Assembly (NCBI GenBank): GCA_002423105.1
Contig: DIUT01000043.1
Coordinates: 2,252 to 66,251, forward strand
DNA length: 64,000 nt
Direction: 5' to 3'
Origin: Geobacter sp. UBA6151
GTDB taxonomy: Bacteria; Desulfobacterota; Desulfuromonadia; Geobacterales; Pseudopelobacteraceae
The notes under the pieces: model-generated
Seen by the model: the letters and a program-made list of their open reading frames with translations, nothing else
Databases searched by the model: none
What the model was told of the DNA's origin: nothing
Shown: piece after piece, positions 59,939 to 64,000 of the stretch
Numbering within the stretch: position 1 is the first letter of the stretch
How the letters are laid out: each line of letters begins with the position of its first letter
Made by a program: the position numbers and the translations under genes

Positions 59939-60580
59939 TTGATCAGCACCGTACAGAACGGGGATGCCGACTACACCGGCATCCCCGTTTCACGTTGTAC
60001 CGGCATCACCGGCGCCATCCTGGCCGGTGGCCGCTCAAGCCGTATGGGCACTGACAAGGCACTGCTGCAAATCGGGGGTATCCCTCTGATTCAGCGGGTC
60101 CGCGACATCATGTCCGTACTCTTTCCCCACCTGATTCTGATTACCAACACACCGGACTGCTATCGCTTTCTGGGCATTCCAATGGCAGGGGATCTCTATC
60201 CCGGTGAAGGTTCCCTGGCCGGTATCCATGCCGCCCTCAGCCATGCTCCCACTGATCTGGTGTTTGTCGTGGCCTGCGATATGCCATACATAAGCCCTGC
60301 CGTTGTCCGGCATCTGTGCGGATTGACGGATGGTCGCGACGCCGTGGTGCCGGGGAGTCCGGACGGAATCGAACCGCTGCATGCCATATACCGCCGCAGT
60401 TGCCTGCCGGTCATGGAGCAGATGCTCGGCCGGGGAGAGAAGCGGATACGGGATCTGCTGAATCAGGTGGAAACCTGCCGCCTGTCCTGGGATGAGCTGT
60501 CTGGCCTGCCCGGCGCGCGGCAGAGTTTCCTCAATCTCAATACCCCCCAGGAGTTTGCAACCGTTCTTCAAGAGCTCTGA
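59939..60580 (+). CDS. mobA: Molybdenum cofactor guanylyltransferase
   Basis: 213 residues, attaches GMP to molybdopterin to make MGD, needed by the ArrA-like enzyme. Motifs: TGAILAGGRSSRMGTDKALL, EGSLAGIHAALS, VVACDMPYISP. No ATG precedes the nucleotide-binding loop in frame; the only usual start is TTG 59939, five bases after the lysC stop. A hairpin (59957-59989) falls inside codons 7-17. The 3' end overlaps the convergent TPR gene by 44 bp. Confidence 0.9.
   Translation: MISTVQNGDADYTGIPVSRCTGITGAILAGGRSSRMGTDKALLQIGGIPLIQRVRDIMSVLFPHLILITNTPDCYRFLGIPMAGDLYPGEGSLAGIHAALSHAPTDLVFVVACDMPYISPAVVRHLCGLTDGRDAVVPGSPDGIEPLHAIYRRSCLPVMEQMLGRGEKRIRDLLNQVETCRLSWDELSGLPGARQSFLNLNTPQEFATVLQEL
59957..59989 (+). 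other. Hairpin at the lysC-mobA junction
   Basis: AACGGGGATGCCG pairs with CGGCATCCCCGTT around ACTACAC, with only a short T-run. It looks like a lysC terminator that also lies in the mobA 5' coding region, and may limit mobA expression. Confidence 0.65.
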
Positions 60581-61781
60581 CCACCCGTTCAAGCACTTCC
60601 CCCCATGTTCCACGCTGTTCCTGCCGGTACAGCCGCATCCCCGGATACCAGGGACAGTCCTCCCGTAGCAGCCCCCAACGCCAATCCGGTGCAAACGGCA
60701 GCAGTATCCAGGTTTCCTTCCCCAGCGCCCCTGCCAGATGGGCCACCGAGGTGTCGATGGTGATGACCAGATCAAGTTGGGCGATTAACGCTGCGGTGTC
60801 GCCAAAGTCCCTGATCAGCATGGTCAGGTCGGTCAGTGGCAGCAACAGTTTTTCATACTGCTCCCCCATCTGGAGCGACACAAACTCAATTCCCGTTACA
60901 TCGGCAAGTGTGCCCAGCAGGCTGGCTGGTACCGTGCGTCCCGGATCAGGATAGGTCTTGCCTGCCCAGCAGATACCGGCTCGCAACCGGTTGCCGGCCG
61001 GCAGTACGCTTTTCCAGAAGGGCAGCCGGTCTGCCGGTGGCCCAAGGTAGGGAAGTGCGGCAGGGATGGTTTCCAGGGTCGTGGCGAACAGCAGGGGCAA
61101 CGAGAGTAAGGGCAGGTGGCAATCAAAGAGGGGCAGCGGCTGCCCCAGGGGTATGACGGTTATACGGCGGTCCAGGGTTTTCATGAGCCGGACCAGGGGA
61201 GGATGGCAGGCAAACAGGACGTTGAACCCCCGTTCGCACAAAAGCGGCAGATAGCGGCAGAACTGGATGGTGTCACCGAAGCCCTGTTCGGCATGGATCA
61301 GGATGGTCCTGTCCGATGCCGCTTCTCCCAGCCATTGGGGCTGGCTGAAGCGGTGCAGCGGCGAGGTAAACCCCCGTTTTTTCCAACGCCATTCATACTC
61401 CTGCCAGCCTTCCGGATAGTTTCCCCGTAAAAGCAGCAACAGGGCCCGGTTCCAGTGGGACTCGGCATGATCGGGATACTGTTCGAGAACCATTCCGGTT
61501 GTTGCCAGGGCTTCATCGATCTGTCCCAGGGCTTGCAAACAGGTAGCCAGGGCAACCTGCGCATCGTACAGGCCGGGCATGAGTTGCAGGGCCTGCCGGT
61601 AGCTTTGGGCAGCATCCTCAAACTGCGCCATCTCCAGCAGGGTGTTGCCCCGGTTGTTCCAGAGCAGCGCCTGTTCCGGCCAACGGACAAGGGCGGCATC
61701 ATACAACGCCAGCGCCTGCTCAAGACGTCCGGCATCGTGCAACGCCGCCCCTTCCTGTAATGTCAGGTCAAGCTCACTCAT
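60537..61781 (-). CDS. TPR protein with glycosyltransferase-like C-terminal domain
   Basis: 414 residues. Three to four TPR repeats (about 5-130; EQALLWNNRGNTLLEMAQFEDAAQSY) followed by a domain with ILIHAEQGFGDTIQFCRYLPLL and LVITIDTSVAHLAGALGKETWILLP, the pattern of heptosyltransferase/GT9-like proteins. Probable role in glycan or protein glycosylation; substrate unknown. It overlaps mobA at the 3' end and starts 14 bp after the valS stop, in the same direction. Confidence 0.88.
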   Translation of the reverse strand: MSELDLTLQEGAALHDAGRLEQALALYDAALVRWPEQALLWNNRGNTLLEMAQFEDAAQSYRQALQLMPGLYDAQVALATCLQALGQIDEALATTGMVLEQYPDHAESHWNRALLLLLRGNYPEGWQEYEWRWKKRGFTSPLHRFSQPQWLGEAASDRTILIHAEQGFGDTIQFCRYLPLLCERGFNVLFACHPPLVRLMKTLDRRITVIPLGQPLPLFDCHLPLLSLPLLFATTLETIPAALPYLGPPADRLPFWKSVLPAGNRLRAGICWAGKTYPDPGRTVPASLLGTLADVTGIEFVSLQMGEQYEKLLLPLTDLTMLIRDFGDTAALIAQLDLVITIDTSVAHLAGALGKETWILLPFAPDWRWGLLREDCPWYPGMRLYRQEQRGTWGEVLERVVRALEERLQTPGGY

Positions 61782-61795
61782 CAGGGGCTCCAGAT

Positions 61796-64000
61796 TCAGA
61801 TAAGCTTCTTGATCTTCACCAGGCTCTCCTCCAGCACCTTCTTCTTGTCCGTTACCTCGGCCAGCTTGGCCTTTTCCTTGGCCACGATATCAGCCGGGGC
61901 GCGGTCCACGAAGCTCGGGTTCTCCAGCTTTTTCGAGAACAGTTCGATTTCCTTGTCTAATTTGGCGATTTCCTTCGAGAGCCGTTTTTCCTCCTCGGCC
62001 ACATCCACCAGCCCTTTCAGCGGCACGTAAACCTGGAATTTTCCGGCAGGCTGGATGGCGGCATCTTCCGGTTGCGGCAGGTTGCGACCGATGGTCAGCT
62101 CCCCCACCCTGGCCAGAACCCGGATCTTGTCGGCAAATTCAGTTGCCAGCTCTTCCGCGACACGCACCGACGCGGAAAGGGTAACGGCAATCTCCCGCGA
62201 CGGCGGCACCTCCATCTCGCCCCGGATGGTGCGGATGGCGGATACCACCTCCATGACCTGCTCCATCCGTGCCGCATCGTCCTCAAACTGCCAGTCGCCA
62301 CGGAAAAGGGGGTAGGGAGCCAGCATGATGGTAGTGGACCAGACACCTGCGGAGCCGCGCAAAGAGCAGTGAGTGCCCTTGGGCAACGCCTGCCAGATCT
62401 CTTCGGTGATAAACGGCATGATCGGGTGCAGGAGCCGCAAAAGGTGCTCCAGCACGGTCCAGAGAACATGCTGGGTGACGGCCCGTCGCTCCTGATCTTC
62501 GCTGTGCAGGTCCTGTTTGGAAAGCTCCAGGTACCAGTCGCAGAACTCGCTCCAGGTGAACTGGTAGAGGGTCATGGCCGCCTCGTTGAAACGGTACTCC
62601 TCAAGGGCGCGGCCGGTCTCGCGGGCAGTCTCGTTCAGGCGATGCAGAATCCATTTGTCAGCCGCCGAGAGCTTCAGGCTACCCGGCTTGAAGGCATCCG
62701 GGTCATACCCTTCCAGGTTCATAAGCGTAAAACGGGCCGCGTTCCAGACCTTGTTGCAGAAGTTGCGGTAGCCGGAGATACGCTCCTCGGCAAGCTTGAT
62801 ATCCCGTCCCTGGGCGGCAAAGGCAGCCAGGGTAAAGCGGAAGGCATCGGTACCGTACTGGTCGATCACGGTCAGGGGGTCGATGACATTGCCCTTGGAT
62901 TTGGACATCTTCTGTCCCTGGGCATCCCGCACCAGAGCGTGGATGTAAACATCCCTGAACGGGACTTCATCCATGAAATGCAGTCCCATCATCATCATGC
63001 GGGCCACCCAGAAGAAGAGGATGTCGAAACCGGTTACCAGGCAGGAGGTGGGATAGAAGGTGGCCAGTTCCGGGGTTTTCTTCGGCCAGCCCATGGTGGA
63101 GAAGGGCCAGAGGGCCGAGGAGAACCAGGTGTCCAGCACGTCGGTCTCCTGGCGGATTTCGTCGCTGTCGCAATGGCTGCAGCGGGTCGGGTCTTCCATG
63201 GACACGGTAACCTTGCCGCAGTGATCACAGAACCAGGCCGGAATGCGGTGGCCCCACCAGATCTGGCGCGAGATGCACCAGTCGCGGATGTTTTCCATCC
63301 AGTCGTAGTAGGTGTTTTCCCACTGTTTGGGCAGAATGCGGGTATGGCCATCCTTCACCGCTGCCAGGGCCCGCTCGGCCAGCGGCCCCACCTTGACATA
63401 CCATTGCAGCGACAGGTACGGTTCCACCACGGTCTTGCAGCGGTAGCAGCCGCCGACGGACAGGCCGTGGTCGTCGATCTTGTCCAGCAGCCCGGCAGCC
63501 TCCAGGTCTTCAACTATTTTCCTGCGGGCGGCAAAACGCTCCATTCCCTCGTACTGGTGACCGGCAGCGTTGATCACGCCGGACTCGTCCAATACGTTGA
63601 TCTTGTCCAGACCGTGACGCACCCCCACCTCAAAGTCGTTGAAGTCATGGGCCGGGGTGATCTTGACCACACCGGTGCCGAACTCGCGGTCCACATACTC
63701 ATCGGCCACCACCGGAATCTCGCGGTTCACCAGCGGCAGCAGCACCTTTGCGCCATGCAGGTCGGCGTAGCGCTCATCCTCAGGATGCACGGCAACCGCC
63801 GTATCCCCCAGCATGGTTTCCGGGCGGGTGGTGGCCACGGTGACAAAGCGTCCCGGCTGCCCCACCACCGGGTAGCGGATATGCCAGAGATGCCCTTTCT
63901 TCTCTTCGTGCTCCACCTCAATGTCCGACAGGGCGGTGTGGCAGCGGGGACACCAGTTGATCAGGCGGTTGTCACGGTAGATCAGGCCGTCTTCATACAG
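61796..64000 (-). CDS. valS: Valyl-tRNA synthetase, C-terminal part (5' end outside window)
   Basis: The frame is open to the window end (LYEDGLIYRDNRLINWCPRC), so about 735 of roughly 890 residues are present. Visible: CP1 editing domain (ATTRPETMLGDTAVAVHPED), QIWWGHRIPAWFC, the KMSKS motif QKMSKSKGNVIDP, anticodon-binding domain and the C-terminal coiled coil (EEEKRLSKEIAKLDKEIELF). Class I synthetase that charges tRNA-Val. Confidence 0.97.
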   Translation of the reverse strand: MYEDGLIYRDNRLINWCPRCHTALSDIEVEHEEKKGHLWHIRYPVVGQPGRFVTVATTRPETMLGDTAVAVHPEDERYADLHGAKVLLPLVNREIPVVADEYVDREFGTGVVKITPAHDFNDFEVGVRHGLDKINVLDESGVINAAGHQYEGMERFAARRKIVEDLEAAGLLDKIDDHGLSVGGCYRCKTVVEPYLSLQWYVKVGPLAERALAAVKDGHTRILPKQWENTYYDWMENIRDWCISRQIWWGHRIPAWFCDHCGKVTVSMEDPTRCSHCDSDEIRQETDVLDTWFSSALWPFSTMGWPKKTPELATFYPTSCLVTGFDILFFWVARMMMMGLHFMDEVPFRDVYIHALVRDAQGQKMSKSKGNVIDPLTVIDQYGTDAFRFTLAAFAAQGRDIKLAEERISGYRNFCNKVWNAARFTLMNLEGYDPDAFKPGSLKLSAADKWILHRLNETARETGRALEEYRFNEAAMTLYQFTWSEFCDWYLELSKQDLHSEDQERRAVTQHVLWTVLEHLLRLLHPIMPFITEEIWQALPKGTHCSLRGSAGVWSTTIMLAPYPLFRGDWQFEDDAARMEQVMEVVSAIRTIRGEMEVPPSREIAVTLSASVRVAEELATEFADKIRVLARVGELTIGRNLPQPEDAAIQPAGKFQVYVPLKGLVDVAEEEKRLSKEIAKLDKEIELFSKKLENPSFVDRAPADIVAKEKAKLAEVTDKKKVLEESLVKIKKLI

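Noticed and set aside
1..64000. CRISPR arrays, rRNA, tRNA or insertion sequences
   Set aside because: No regularly spaced repeats, no tRNA- or rRNA-like sequence and no transposase frame were found on reading; a covariance-model scan would be the decisive test.

Overview
The window looks like a chromosome segment from a Geobacter-type bacterium (Desulfuromonadia, Geobacterales). The reasons are the family content: a small triheme c7-type cytochrome, a respiratory molybdoenzyme, several large hybrid histidine kinases, PilZ and HD-GYP proteins, class I fumarase, bactofilin, and GC-rich palindromic intergenic repeats. The genus is an inference; no rRNA or tRNA gene was found to anchor it.

Layout. 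1-3.5 kb: end of a GspE/PilB-type ATPase followed by overlapping pilM-, pilN-, pilO- and pilP-like genes. 3.6-14.1 kb: HU, ilvE, a small exported protein, a MoxR/DUF58 pair, a YkgJ-PilZ fusion, an APH-like/P-loop kinase fusion, a cold-shock protein, an HD-GYP protein, a CBS/DRTGG pyrophosphatase and an XRE regulator. 14.4-20.6 kb: one 2078-residue RTX-type secreted protein with a mosaic, repeat-rich structure. 20.7-23.5 kb: an accessory patch with small exported proteins, a PIN toxin-antitoxin pair, a relic of a receiver domain and a compound GC-rich repeat. 23.3-31.1 kb: rhlE with a structured leader, an M23 peptidase, bactofilin, a DUF815 ATPase, fumarase, cysE, a BrnT-type toxin-antitoxin pair and lpxC. 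31.1-46.2 kb: three hybrid sensor kinases, one coupled to a PotD-like periplasmic protein, flanking rsmI, an N-acetylmuramoyl-alanine amidase and mutS. 46.3-55.5 kb: the most interesting region, described below. 55.7-64 kb: acpS, nnr, a CBS protein, tsaE, lysC, mobA, a TPR/glycosyltransferase-like protein and the C-terminal part of valS.

The 46.3-55.5 kb region encodes, on the minus strand, a PhnD-like periplasmic binding protein, a membrane histidine kinase and an NtrC-like response regulator, then a triheme cytochrome, an ArrA-like molybdopterin oxidoreductase, an ArrB-like iron-sulfur subunit, a TorD-like chaperone and a protein with four ferredoxin motifs. The catalytic subunit keeps the cysteine spacing and several active-site positions of respiratory arsenate reductase. 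The sensory trio has the same parts as the AioX-AioS-AioR arsenite-sensing system. The regulator has lost the GAFTGA loop and the Walker B glutamate, so it probably does not drive sigma-54 transcription. Two copies of one 18-bp palindrome (TGTTACG-N4-CGTAACA) lie between regulator and cytochrome, upstream of a sigma-70-like promoter. Together this suggests a self-contained respiratory locus with its own ligand sensor and a rewired activator.
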